Notes under the pieces: generated by a model
The model's input: only the letters and a program-made list of their open reading frames with translations
Told to the model about the DNA's origin: nothing
The model's database searches: none
Position numbers and translations under genes: made by a program
Shown here: piece by piece, positions 45,758 to 54,281 of the stretch
Position numbering within the stretch: position 1 is the first letter of the stretch
Layout of the letters: each line of letters opens with the position of its first letter
DNA from: a virus
Virus record (IMG/VR): IMGVR_UViG_3300035698_020241
Coordinates: 62,001-126,000 of that record
Reading direction: 5' to 3' (one strand)
Length of the DNA: 64,000 nt

Positions 45758-47163
45758 GACTAACTCAATATATAAATGAAGAAAAAGAAATGCTTAAACA
45801 ATGGAAACAATATATAGTGCGTAACAAAATGCTATTTAACGCGGTTAAGATTCTTGATAATATAAACAAGAAAGGATATTCTGCGTATGTGGTCGGCGGA
45901 TCAGTGCGTGATATTATACTTGGTGTAAATCCACATGATGTTGATATAGCTACAAACATGCCAATAAAAGAACTAGAGAAATTATATAGAGTTCATGATA
46001 TAGGTAAATCTAAAGATTTTGGAATAGTTACCATAAAACAAGGAGGATTTAATTATGAAATTGCGCAGTTTAGGACCGATGGATTATATAAAGATGGTAG
46101 GAGACCTGATAAAGTGCGAATCGCCGTTTCATTTGAGGATGATGCTTCTCGCCGCGATTTTACTATTAATGCTATGGCGATTGACTCAAAAGGTAACATC
46201 TTGGATTTCTTTAATGGTAGAAAAGATATTAAGAATAAAACACTCAAAACTGTGGGTGATCCTACGAAACGCTTTAAAGAAGATCATTTAAGAATGATGA
46301 GAGCTGCAAGGTTCTCATCTAAGTTAGACCTCAAAGTAGATAAGGCTACAGAAAAAGCAGCACAAAAACTTTCAAGTAATATACAAAAATTGTCACCAGA
46401 AAGATTGCGTGACGAACTAATGAAGTCTGCGGCTCAAAGTGGAGATAGATTTGCCACATATATCAGAATACTTGATAATTTCAAAATTCTAAAATATGTA
46501 TTACCAGAACTTATACAACTTAAATATATGAAACACCAATTAAAACATCACCCGGAGGGACCCACCGTATGGGATCATGTAATGGCTGCACTTGAGGTTA
46601 GTCAAACAAAAGATCCTATAAAAAATTTGGCAATAATTTTACATGATATAGGTAAGGGTATATCTTTAACATACAAAGACGGATTGCCAAAATATCTTGG
46701 TCATGCTCATGCTGGTATCAGTATGGTCAATGCAATTGCTGATAGACTTAAATTTTCAAAGAAAGATAGACTGGCGCTTACATTTGCAATTAGTAATCAT
46801 ATGAAAATGCACGATGTTTTAAAGATGAAACCAAGTAAGATCGCAAAATTAGTAAACGATGAAAATTGGGATGTATTAGTTGCCGTTGCTCATGCAGATG
46901 AGTATTCAAGAGGTGAGACATTCATGCATGCTGGTCAATTTGAAAAAATTATTGATAAGTGTATTAAAATCAAAGAAAAATATGGTATTAGGGATGTTGA
47001 AAAGAAATTAAAATTAGTGGATGGTCATCACGCAATGACAATAACTGGATTGAAATCTGGTAAAAAACTTGGTGATATTATAAGGAAAACTACAACTTGG
47101 ATAATAGATCAAGATATAGAAAAACAAGAAGAAATTGATAAATATATGAAGAAATTGGTTTAA
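45754..47163 (+). CDS. CCA-adding enzyme / poly(A) polymerase-type nucleotidyltransferase with HD domain and packaging tag
   Basis: 469 aa. MRLTQYINEEKEM tag. Class II motif VVGGSVRDIILG at 47-58, catalytic DVD at 62-64, RRDFTINAMAID near 130, ERLRDEL near 213, then an HD domain with ILHDIGKG near 292 and NHMKMHD near 345. In bacteria this architecture adds or repairs CCA at tRNA ends; one phage tRNA here (Val) lacks encoded CCA. The tag hints that it is delivered with the genome. Confidence 0.85.
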   Translation: MRLTQYINEEKEMLKQWKQYIVRNKMLFNAVKILDNINKKGYSAYVVGGSVRDIILGVNPHDVDIATNMPIKELEKLYRVHDIGKSKDFGIVTIKQGGFNYEIAQFRTDGLYKDGRRPDKVRIAVSFEDDASRRDFTINAMAIDSKGNILDFFNGRKDIKNKTLKTVGDPTKRFKEDHLRMMRAARFSSKLDLKVDKATEKAAQKLSSNIQKLSPERLRDELMKSAAQSGDRFATYIRILDNFKILKYVLPELIQLKYMKHQLKHHPEGPTVWDHVMAALEVSQTKDPIKNLAIILHDIGKGISLTYKDGLPKYLGHAHAGISMVNAIADRLKFSKKDRLALTFAISNHMKMHDVLKMKPSKIAKLVNDENWDVLVAVAHADEYSRGETFMHAGQFEKIIDKCIKIKEKYGIRDVEKKLKLVDGHHAMTITGLKSGKKLGDIIRKTTTWIIDQDIEKQEEIDKYMKKLV

Positions 47164-47174
47164 TAGGAGAAATA

Positions 47175-47375
47175 ATGAATACAGTAACAACTACATATAC
47201 TAATAGTAAAGGAGTGTCAGGTAATGTAACAATAGTTGATATAAGCGTAAGCGGCAGAGATACTTATGTAACATATATTGATGCATCTGGAGATTTACAA
47301 AGGGATACATTAACAATGACACCAGCATCCGCAGGTTTCCCATTTCAAATAGGCTCTAGTGCCATAGCAACATAG
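47175..47375 (+). CDS. Small Thr/Ser-rich protein
   Basis: 66 aa, beta-type, Thr/Ser/Gly-rich (VTTTYTNSKGVSGNVTIVD). AATAGGAGAAATA before the ATG. Looks like a small structural or decoration protein; unproven. Confidence 0.55.
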   Translation: MNTVTTTYTNSKGVSGNVTIVDISVSGRDTYVTYIDASGDLQRDTLTMTPASAGFPFQIGSSAIAT

Positions 47376-47383
47376 GAGAATTT

Positions 47384-47665
47384 ATGAAATTAAAAAAATA
47401 CTTAATAGAATCCAAGATAGCAGGATCAGAAAGGAAAAAGTTAATTGAAATTTTTAAGAGTAAACCAAAAAAGGCCACCTTTTACTTCAAAAACTTTGGT
47501 CCAATGGATATACGATCATCAAAAGGTGTTACGATTTTTACATATGATACAGCTGAATATAATTTGACAATGGAATTAATTAATCTTGTGGATTCTTTAG
47601 ATGAATTTGAATTTGAAACAAAAATTAAAGGTAATGAAATAAAATTTCGGGTAATTCCAGTTTAG
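47384..47665 (+). CDS. Packaging-tag protein of unknown function
   Basis: 93 aa. MKLKKYLIESKIAGS start fits the tag. Remaining region basic then acidic, alpha/beta. Last gene of the rightward run. Confidence 0.55.
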   Translation: MKLKKYLIESKIAGSERKKLIEIFKSKPKKATFYFKNFGPMDIRSSKGVTIFTYDTAEYNLTMELINLVDSLDEFEFETKIKGNEIKFRVIPV

Positions 47666-47668
47666 ATG

Positions 47669-47690
47669 AAAGGGGTTAAGCCCCTTTATT
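47669..47690. terminator. Bidirectional terminator
   Basis: AAAGGGG-TTAAG-CCCCTTT between convergent genes; short T/A runs on both sides. Confidence 0.75.
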
Positions 47691-47706
47691 CTACAAATCT
47701 TCTCTC

Positions 47707-49167
47707 CTAATTTATATCCGAAAAAAGTGGATTGTTTTCTATTTTAGATCCTTCTTCAAAAAGATACTCATCAACTCTAAATTTCTCAGCATCATAATGT
47801 CTCAATCTTAAATTTCCATGTTTATGGAAAAATCTTATATGGTCGTGTATATCAAATATAACGGCTCCATTCATCTTATCAGTATGTTTTCTCAATGCTC
47901 TACCCACTGATTGTAATACTCTTACTTTACTTTTGAAAGGTGATGCCAATAAGATATACTTTAAATTAGGAATATTAATTCCTTGTTGAAAGATTCCGTA
48001 AGTGGCTATGAGTATAATATTTTTCTTCTTAGTACATTTTTTTCTCCAACCCTCTCTTACTTCCACATCATCCCGTCCAGATATGAATCCTATATCTTTC
48101 CCCGCTATATATTCATTTAGATAATCCTCAAGATACTCTCCTTCTTTTTCAACTTTACCGGTCAAAACAAGAATATTATGATCTAGATTTTCAACTAAAC
48201 TTCCTATAAGTTTTAACCTGTAATCTTTCTTGAACATATCATCTTTGACTTCATCGTAAGTGCCTTCCCATTCCTCCTGACCATATTCAACATTTAACAT
48301 TTTCACATTACACTTAGAGATATAGCCTTGTTCAGCTAAAAATCCACTCGAATATTCTCTCATTATAGGACCAAGATAGGACTTAACATTCCAATCATCT
48401 AATTTACCACCTGGCATTGTACCTGTAAATCCTAATCTATATTCTGCCGTATCTGATTTAGAAAGGATTTTCTTTAACTCATGTGCTTTGGCGCCGTGGA
48501 CTTCATCAACTATTATAGCATTATATTCAGGCACCTTTTTGAGGTTTTTTGCTAATGTTTGCCATGTTGAAATAACAACTTGTTTATCCCATTCTTTCTT
48601 TTTTGAATACACACGGCCTATGAATAGTTTATCCATACCATATTCCATCATATCGTCATAAAACTGTGATACTAATTGAACACTTGGAACTATTATAATT
48701 ACTTTATTTGTACTATCTTCAATCAAAGTTTTTACAATATATGATATAACAAGACTTTTACCAGATGCGGTAGCCGATCTTATTATCCCTTTAGAAGTTT
48801 TCAATGCCGCTTTTATACAATCTTCCTGATATGGATAAGGATAATGTTTTAAATTATATACAGGTTTTAAACCTTTATTATTAAACATCTTCTTTACTTC
48901 GGGGTCTATTGATAGTTTTGTTCTTGGACACTTTCTCTTATGAATTTTTATAAGATCGAATAGTAATCCATAAGGTAAGGTATAATTAGTTTTATGCATC
49001 ATACATATTTGTCCGTTCCAACCACCTGATTTATATGCTGGCATAAATCTAAACCCATCCACATATGCAGTAAACTCATCCTTCATAAGTTTTACATAAT
49101 CTTCATCCTCTGTTACTATCTGTATACTCATTGGAGAGTATAATTTTATTGTTACATCGTTTCCCAT
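47707..49167 (-). CDS. UvsW-like DNA/RNA helicase
   Basis: 486 aa. N-terminal UvsW-type domain, then motif I SATASGKS near 131, motif II IVDEVHGAKAHEL near 222 (DEVH where T4 has DECH), motif III LGFTGTM, and motif VI QSVGRALRKHTDKM near 420. T4 UvsW unwinds R-loops and branched DNA and controls the origin-to-recombination switch. Length matches the T4 enzyme (about 500 aa). Confidence 0.88.
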   Translation of the reverse strand: MGNDVTIKLYSPMSIQIVTEDEDYVKLMKDEFTAYVDGFRFMPAYKSGGWNGQICMMHKTNYTLPYGLLFDLIKIHKRKCPRTKLSIDPEVKKMFNNKGLKPVYNLKHYPYPYQEDCIKAALKTSKGIIRSATASGKSLVISYIVKTLIEDSTNKVIIIVPSVQLVSQFYDDMMEYGMDKLFIGRVYSKKKEWDKQVVISTWQTLAKNLKKVPEYNAIIVDEVHGAKAHELKKILSKSDTAEYRLGFTGTMPGGKLDDWNVKSYLGPIMREYSSGFLAEQGYISKCNVKMLNVEYGQEEWEGTYDEVKDDMFKKDYRLKLIGSLVENLDHNILVLTGKVEKEGEYLEDYLNEYIAGKDIGFISGRDDVEVREGWRKKCTKKKNIILIATYGIFQQGINIPNLKYILLASPFKSKVRVLQSVGRALRKHTDKMNGAVIFDIHDHIRFFHKHGNLRLRHYDAEKFRVDEYLFEEGSKIENNPLFSDIN

Positions 49168-49181
49168 TTTACCTTCCCACT

Positions 49182-50378
49182 TTACTTTCTTGGTATATCC
49201 TTTAAAGCATTATTTATATCTTTAGTTAAATCACCTATATTTTCAATACCTACAGATAATCTAACAAGGCCATCATTTATTCCTGCTTTTTTTCTTTCTT
49301 CGGGTGTATATGTACTATGTGTCATACTTGCTGGGTGTTGTGCTAACGACTCAACATCACCGAGACTTATAGTTCTTGTTATTAAGTTCAAACCATCAAG
49401 AAATCTTTTACCGCCTTTGATACCACCGTTAACTTCAAATGCTACCATAGCTCCAGGTTTTTTCATTTGACGATTAAATTTCTCTATGCCTATTTGATTT
49501 TCAAGTCCTGGATAATAAACTTTTTTTATTCTATCATCTCCATCAAGCATTTTTGAAATATATTCTGCGGACCCACACTGTCTATCCATTCTAACGGCTA
49601 ATGTTTTTAAACCTCTTAATATTAACCAAGCATTATATGGACTCATTATAGGACCCATATGAAAACAAAATTCTTTTATTTTTTTTATATATGGATTTTT
49701 ACCAGCTATAATACCTGCGATCAAATCACCATGACCATTTAAATATTTAGTTGCAGAGTGAACAACTACACTTGCTCCTAATTCTAAAGGTTTTTGTAAA
49801 TATGGTGTCGCAAATGTATTATCAACTACTAATGGTATATTATTAAACTGTGCAATATCTGCTAACATTTTTATATCAAGTATTGATAATATAGGATTAG
49901 CAGGTGTTTCAACATATATAAATTTTGTTTTATCATCAATATTTTTTTCTACAATCTTTCTATCATTACACTTTTCAGCACTCAAAAATTTAGCATGTAT
50001 ATTAAATCTTTTTACTTCATTTGTAAAGTAAGCATATGTTCCTCCATATACTGTTGAACATGCAATAAAATTATCATCTGGATTTGCTAATGTCATTACT
50101 ACAGATGAAATTGCTGACATACCTGAACTTGTAGCAATAGCATCATCACCTCTTTCAAGGTCTGCCATTTTCCTTTGTAATTGATCTATCGTGGGATTAT
50201 TAGCCCTAGTATATAAGAATGACTCTCCTACTGGCTCTCCTTTAAACAACTTAGAACCATCATCGGCTGTATCAAATCTATATATACTTGTCATATGACA
50301 TGGAGCAACATGATCTTTAGTAGGATAATCATATTTAACTCCGTGTACTACCTCAGTCTCATCACTATACTTTCTCAT
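49182..50378 (-). CDS. Cys/Met-metabolism PLP enzyme (methionine gamma-lyase or cystathionine gamma-synthase type)
   Basis: 398 aa starting MRKYSDETEVVHG, placed after AAGGAGGTT. YTRANNPTIDQLQRKMADLE, SSGMSAI, VVDNTFATPYLQKPLELGA and the PLP lysine motif VVHSATKYLNGHGDLIAG are all present, followed by RTISLGDVESLAQHPASMTHS (in parts). Full length and apparently intact. Rare cargo for a phage: it would alter sulfur amino-acid pools. The exact reaction cannot be told apart by eye. Confidence 0.85.
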   Translation of the reverse strand: MRKYSDETEVVHGVKYDYPTKDHVAPCHMTSIYRFDTADDGSKLFKGEPVGESFLYTRANNPTIDQLQRKMADLERGDDAIATSSGMSAISSVVMTLANPDDNFIACSTVYGGTYAYFTNEVKRFNIHAKFLSAEKCNDRKIVEKNIDDKTKFIYVETPANPILSILDIKMLADIAQFNNIPLVVDNTFATPYLQKPLELGASVVVHSATKYLNGHGDLIAGIIAGKNPYIKKIKEFCFHMGPIMSPYNAWLILRGLKTLAVRMDRQCGSAEYISKMLDGDDRIKKVYYPGLENQIGIEKFNRQMKKPGAMVAFEVNGGIKGGKRFLDGLNLITRTISLGDVESLAQHPASMTHSTYTPEERKKAGINDGLVRLSVGIENIGDLTKDINNALKDIPRK

Positions 50379-50586
50379 CATAACCTCCTTTTTCATTCAT
50401 AACTGCTTTTAATCTTCTATAAACAAGCTCCGAACTTATGTATCCAAGTACAAGTCTTAAAACTAAAAATATTAAGGCTGTAAATATTTCACTCTTCCCA
50501 AGAAACAAACCACAAAGAAAAAGTAATATATCACCACCTCTACCTGTTACTTGTAAAATTCTTTGATAATATTTTGAACTTTTCAA
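50365..50586 (-). CDS. Small membrane protein
   Basis: 73 aa with hydrophobic segments near 19-36 and 37-52 and charged ends. Its 3' end overlaps the PLP-enzyme start, so the two are coupled. Function unknown; a transporter-like helper role is only a guess. Confidence 0.55.
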   Translation of the reverse strand: MKSSKYYQRILQVTGRGGDILLFLCGLFLGKSEIFTALIFLVLRLVLGYISSELVYRRLKAVMNEKGGYDEKV

Positions 50587-50648
50587 TTATAACACCCTCA
50601 CTTCGTAATACCCACAACCAGGTATCTTTTTCCATATTTTTTATACCT

Positions 50649-51413
50649 TTAAAAGAAATATTCTATTTTTTCTTCCTTTTTAAGTTTTTCCTTTATTCGT
50701 TTCTCAGACATTTTAAAATATTTCTCAATCTTTTCAATTAAAATAAATTTTCTATTTAAATTTTGGCATGCAACGCCTGTTGTTCCACTACCAGCACAAA
50801 AATCTAAAACTATTTCACCTTCATTAGTATATGTTTTTATAAAATACTCCATTAAAGCTACTGGTTTTTGAGTAGGGTGAACGCTGTCTTGTCTTCTTCC
50901 TGTTGAAACTTTTTGTATATTCTTGGGATTTTTTAAATCTTTATCAAAAAATTTTGGATTATCAACAATCTTAACATTATCAGATTTTCTATTAGAATTA
51001 TCAACTATATATTTAAATCTTTTTTTTCCGCTACCCTCTCTCGGTTCCATAATCTTGTTATAACGGCATTGTTTTTTATAAAAAATTGAAATATTTTCAG
51101 AATAACGCATAGGTTGCTTATTTGATAATTGAGGATTAGAAGGTTTATCCTTCTCCCAGATCCAATCATATTTATAATTTTTTATATTTGAAATTCTTAA
51201 AAAACTACTAAATGGCTCAACTCCAAACAAAGCAATAGCGCCATTATCTTTTATAATCCTTTCCAATTGCTCCCACATTGGTTCAATTGGTATAACACTA
51301 TCCCACTTATGAGCCGTTTTTCCATATGGTGGATCTGTTAAAACTAAATCAATAGATTTATCAGGAATATCTTTCATTTTCTCTAAGCAGTCGCCATGTA
51401 TTAAATTTATCAT
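50649..51413 (-). CDS. Adenine-N6/cytosine-N4 DNA methyltransferase, beta class
   Basis: 254 aa starting MINLIHGDCLEKM; stop of the upstream gene overlaps (TAATG). Catalytic TDPPYG at 26-31, SAM-binding FCAGSGTTGVAC near 205, in the beta-class order. Middle segment NPQLSNKQPMRYSENISIFYKK is typical of target recognition. No restriction partner is nearby, so it probably protects phage DNA or regulates. Confidence 0.88.
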   Translation of the reverse strand: MINLIHGDCLEKMKDIPDKSIDLVLTDPPYGKTAHKWDSVIPIEPMWEQLERIIKDNGAIALFGVEPFSSFLRISNIKNYKYDWIWEKDKPSNPQLSNKQPMRYSENISIFYKKQCRYNKIMEPREGSGKKRFKYIVDNSNRKSDNVKIVDNPKFFDKDLKNPKNIQKVSTGRRQDSVHPTQKPVALMEYFIKTYTNEGEIVLDFCAGSGTTGVACQNLNRKFILIEKIEKYFKMSEKRIKEKLKKEEKIEYFF

Positions 51414-51826
51414 TACATCCTCATACTTTCGTAAAACCCCTTCATACGCCATCCTTGACTCTCCATTCCTTTTACACACATTTCAAAAAATTTCACTCTG
51501 ATATCCTGTCTTCGTAATATCCTTTTCATTTTCAAAACTTTTTTATCAGCCGGTAGACAATATTTTTCAATTTCAACTTTTGTCCATTCTTCTGGAGCAT
51601 TGAATCGGTAATATTTATATTGTTGACCTGTCAATTTTTCCATCAAAGTTTCCAATCTTTGATATTCCATCTGTTCTCTAATCAATAAGTCCCTATATTT
51701 GACAACCATAAAAGTATTGTCCTTTTGCTTTTCGGCCATATCCAAATCCGAAAATTTCACTTCTTCCTCAATCGGATACTTCACAAGCAGGTCATCAAGT
51801 ATTTTATTTTCATCTTGTTTATTCAT
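51413..51826 (-). CDS. UvsY-like recombination mediator
   Basis: 137 aa, identical in length to T4 UvsY. LPADKKVLKMKRILRRQDI near 90 and FFEMCVKGMESQGWRMKGF near 113 follow the UvsY pattern L-x-A-D-K-x-V-L-K and C-x-G-x-x-x-x-K-S-R-G-x-x-I-K. It would load the UvsX recombinase on gp32-coated ssDNA. Neither UvsX nor gp32 is in this window. Confidence 0.75.
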   Translation of the reverse strand: MNKQDENKILDDLLVKYPIEEEVKFSDLDMAEKQKDNTFMVVKYRDLLIREQMEYQRLETLMEKLTGQQYKYYRFNAPEEWTKVEIEKYCLPADKKVLKMKRILRRQDIRVKFFEMCVKGMESQGWRMKGFYESMRM

Positions 51827-51852
51827 AATAACTTAATATTCTCCCATTATTA

Positions 51853-51880
51853 ATTATAACATATTTAAAATTTTTGTAAA
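51853..51880 (-). promoter_or_regulatory. Sigma70-like promoter
   Basis: Minus strand TTTACA, 16 nt, TATAAT, drives uvsY and the methylase. Confidence 0.7.
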
Positions 51881-51885
51881 CTACA

Positions 51886-51914
51886 TTTACTTTTTTACTT
51901 TAATGATGTATAAT
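51886..51914 (+). promoter_or_regulatory. Sigma70-like promoter
   Basis: TTTACT, 17 nt, TATAAT, divergent from the above; drives the helicase operon. Confidence 0.75.
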
Positions 51915-51951
51915 AAATGTATGGATAAAAAAAAATGAAGGGAGAACAAGA

Positions 51952-52320
51952 ATGGCGTTAAATGAATCCGTAGTCGTCCGAAGAGGTAAAGAGTGGCTTG
52001 TTGGTAGTATAAATAAAAACACATTTGTTGAATCGGGTCGAATAAAGAGATTAAAAGATGTAAAACATGTGGTGGATTATATAAGCCTCTCACAATATCT
52101 CAAAAGAGAAGATATGCCAATGACACTTGAGAAAACGATACTCAAGGAAACAGAACTTAGTAAAATTTACATACTTTCAAAACCTATCAATCCCACAGCC
52201 GCAGAGTTTGAACAATATTGGTGGAAGGGTCACAATAGGAAATGTAAAAAATGTGTAATGAAATGCAAACAAAGTTCAAAGACAGAGGTGTATTATTGTA
52301 ATCAGTTTAAGGCAAAGTAA
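51952..52320 (+). CDS. Hypothetical protein with cysteine-rich C-terminus
   Basis: 122 aa. First gene of the helicase operon. CKKCVMKCKQSSKTEVYYC near residue 98 may bind zinc. GGGAGAACAAGA before the ATG. Position before a gp41-like helicase could suggest a loader, but no gp59 motif is recognised. Confidence 0.55.
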   Translation: MALNESVVVRRGKEWLVGSINKNTFVESGRIKRLKDVKHVVDYISLSQYLKREDMPMTLEKTILKETELSKIYILSKPINPTAAEFEQYWWKGHNRKCKKCVMKCKQSSKTEVYYCNQFKAK

Positions 52321-52322
52321 CC

Positions 52323-52481
52323 ATGAAAAAATTTAGAAAAGAAATTGACTATGCACTTATAGATACCTTTTTAAGAAAATGTGGATCAAATTTAGTTGGT
52401 AAATCAATTGAGGAAATAGTTATTAGTTTTGTATCCTATTTAGAGGAGATAACTGTAGAGGATATTAATGGAGAGGCTTGA
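52323..52481 (+). CDS. 52-residue hypothetical protein
   Basis: Frame MKKFRKEIDYALIDTFLRKCG...EDINGEA. Starts 2 nt after the previous stop and overlaps the helicase start by 14 nt, so translation is coupled. Confidence 0.6.
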   Translation: MKKFRKEIDYALIDTFLRKCGSNLVGKSIEEIVISFVSYLEEITVEDINGEA

Positions 52482-53865
52482 CAGCGAGTATGTTGAAAAA
52501 TTAATCACCAAAGCTATGCTTTGTGATAAGAATTTTCTGGTTCTTATATCAGGCGTATTTGAAAAGGAATATTTTAATGATACGGCGGTAAGTACCATAT
52601 TTGATTTTTCTAAAAACCATATGGAGGAATATAAAACTATACCTCCACGAGACGCAATAGTACATTCCATACAAGACGAATCTATACAAAAAGATGTTGA
52701 GGATTTATTTGTAGATATTGATTCTATAGAGTTTAATATATCTTCAAATTATGATTATCTCTTAAAGGAAACCAATGAATATTTAAAAGAACAGGCAATA
52801 AAAAAGGCTATTGTAGAATCTGTTGATATTGTTGATAATCGTGATCAACGAGAACAGATAAGAGAAAAAATTGAGTCAGCATTATGTAAGGATATAAAGG
52901 TCGATCTTGGACTTAGTTATTTTGAAGACCTAGGAACAAGACTAACGAGAATTTTTACCGCATCTGATTATCGTGTGCCTACATACTTCCCAAAATTTGA
53001 TGAATATATAAATGGCGGTTTTCCACCATTCACACTTTCTGTAATCGTTGCCAGGATACATGGGATGAAAAGTAATACAATGGCTAACATGGCAATGAGA
53101 CAGGTATTAAATGGTCATAATGTTGCCCTTTTATCTCTTGAAATGGCACAAGATGCATTTGCACAAAGATTTGATTCCATGTACTCAAAGATGGATATAA
53201 ATAGAATGTATTTTGGAGATACTAACAAAAGAAATTTGATGACCAAATTGAAAGTTGTTAAAGAACAAGAAGGTCGAGGTGAATTATTCATAAAACAATT
53301 CCCAACTGGTGGAGCATCAGTAAGGGATTTTAGAACTTATCTGAGGGAATTGATAATTAGAGGTACAAAGATAAGTATAATTTATGTTGATTATATTAAT
53401 CTTATGAAGGCCGCCTCTGATGTCAATGGCGGTAACATGTATCAATCAGTAAAAATGATAGCAGAAGAATTAAGAGCTTTATCATTTGAGTTTGAAGTTC
53501 CTGTTGTGTCTGTTAGCCAATTAAATCGTGAAGGATCATTTGTTGGTTTTGAACAACTTGATTTCACATACATCGCAGAGAGTATGGGTCTACCAGCAAC
53601 ATCTGATTTTATGGGTATATATGGTGTAGATGAAGATGCAATGGTTTATCAAAATGAAGTTCATTACAAGATTGTAAAGAACAGACTTGGTGGACAAGTA
53701 GGTGCGATAGATAAACTATACTATGATGCAAGAACATTAGCCATGTATGACTCAACTGAAATGGATTTATGGTTAGCTGATTCTCAAATCACAGGTGATA
53801 GTAGAGATGCCGCTGAACCAAGAGAGAGAAATGATAATGATAATAGAAGAGGCGGCAGAAGATAA
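52468..53865 (+). CDS. Replicative DNA helicase, T4 gp41/DnaB-like
   Basis: 465 aa. N-terminal helical domain, linker, RecA-fold core with LLSLEMAQDAFAQRFDSM near 216, Walker B-like IIYVDYINLM near 300, VPVVSVSQLNREG near 346 and FMGIYG. T4 gp41 length is 475. The Walker A region reads ARIHGMKSN (Lys201-Ser202), lacking the usual G-x-x-x-x-G-K-S glycine before Lys. Acidic-basic disordered tail. Followed immediately by the zinc-ribbon pair. Confidence 0.88.
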   Translation: MERLDSEYVEKLITKAMLCDKNFLVLISGVFEKEYFNDTAVSTIFDFSKNHMEEYKTIPPRDAIVHSIQDESIQKDVEDLFVDIDSIEFNISSNYDYLLKETNEYLKEQAIKKAIVESVDIVDNRDQREQIREKIESALCKDIKVDLGLSYFEDLGTRLTRIFTASDYRVPTYFPKFDEYINGGFPPFTLSVIVARIHGMKSNTMANMAMRQVLNGHNVALLSLEMAQDAFAQRFDSMYSKMDINRMYFGDTNKRNLMTKLKVVKEQEGRGELFIKQFPTGGASVRDFRTYLRELIIRGTKISIIYVDYINLMKAASDVNGGNMYQSVKMIAEELRALSFEFEVPVVSVSQLNREGSFVGFEQLDFTYIAESMGLPATSDFMGIYGVDEDAMVYQNEVHYKIVKNRLGGQVGAIDKLYYDARTLAMYDSTEMDLWLADSQITGDSRDAAEPRERNDNDNRRGGRR

Positions 53866-54074
53866 TGAGAAGGGGAGAAAAACATATATTATGTGAAAAG
53901 TGTGGAAAGGCAGGAGTATATAGTAAAAAACATGACGCTATGTTCTGTAAAAATTGTAATATATGGTTACAAAAGAGTTGTGGATCCAACTATTGTGATT
54001 TATGTAATACCAGACCAGAAAGGCCTATAGATGAAATAGAAATTATGATTGATGGTTTATTGGAGAAATTATAA
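53865..54074 (+). CDS. Small zinc-ribbon protein
   Basis: 69 aa. CEKCGK, FCKNCNIW and CDLCNTRPERP pattern shared with 12966-13148. Start overlaps the helicase stop. Followed by a degenerate tandem copy. Confidence 0.7.
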   Translation: MRRGEKHILCEKCGKAGVYSKKHDAMFCKNCNIWLQKSCGSNYCDLCNTRPERPIDEIEIMIDGLLEKL

Positions 54075-54280
54075 TGAGTAGACAAAAAGATATGGTATGT
54101 AGAAAGTGTGGAAAACAAGGAGCATATAGTAAAGAATATGACTCTATGTTCTGCAGAAAGTGTAATACATAGTTACAAACCACCTGTAGTGCTGTGGATT
54201 GTTTATGGTGTCGTACCAGACCAGAAAGACCTATAGCTGAAATAGAAAATATGTTTGATAATTTATTAGAGGAGTTATAA
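54074..54280 (+). pseudogene. Tandem copy of the zinc-ribbon gene with internal TAG
   Basis: Frame MSRQKDMVCRKCGKQGAYSK...FCRKCNT, TAG at 54170-54172, then LQTTCSAVDCLWCRTRPERPIAEIENMFDNLLEEL (in parts). The partner has TGG (Trp) at the same position, so one G-to-A change made an amber codon. The rest of the frame is conserved, which suggests recent loss or read-through. Confidence 0.8.
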
Positions 54281-54281
54281 T

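Noticed and set aside
54074-54280. Stop-codon reassignment (TAG read as an amino acid)
   Set aside because: Many complete genes here end in TAG, and no tRNA with a CTA anticodon was found.
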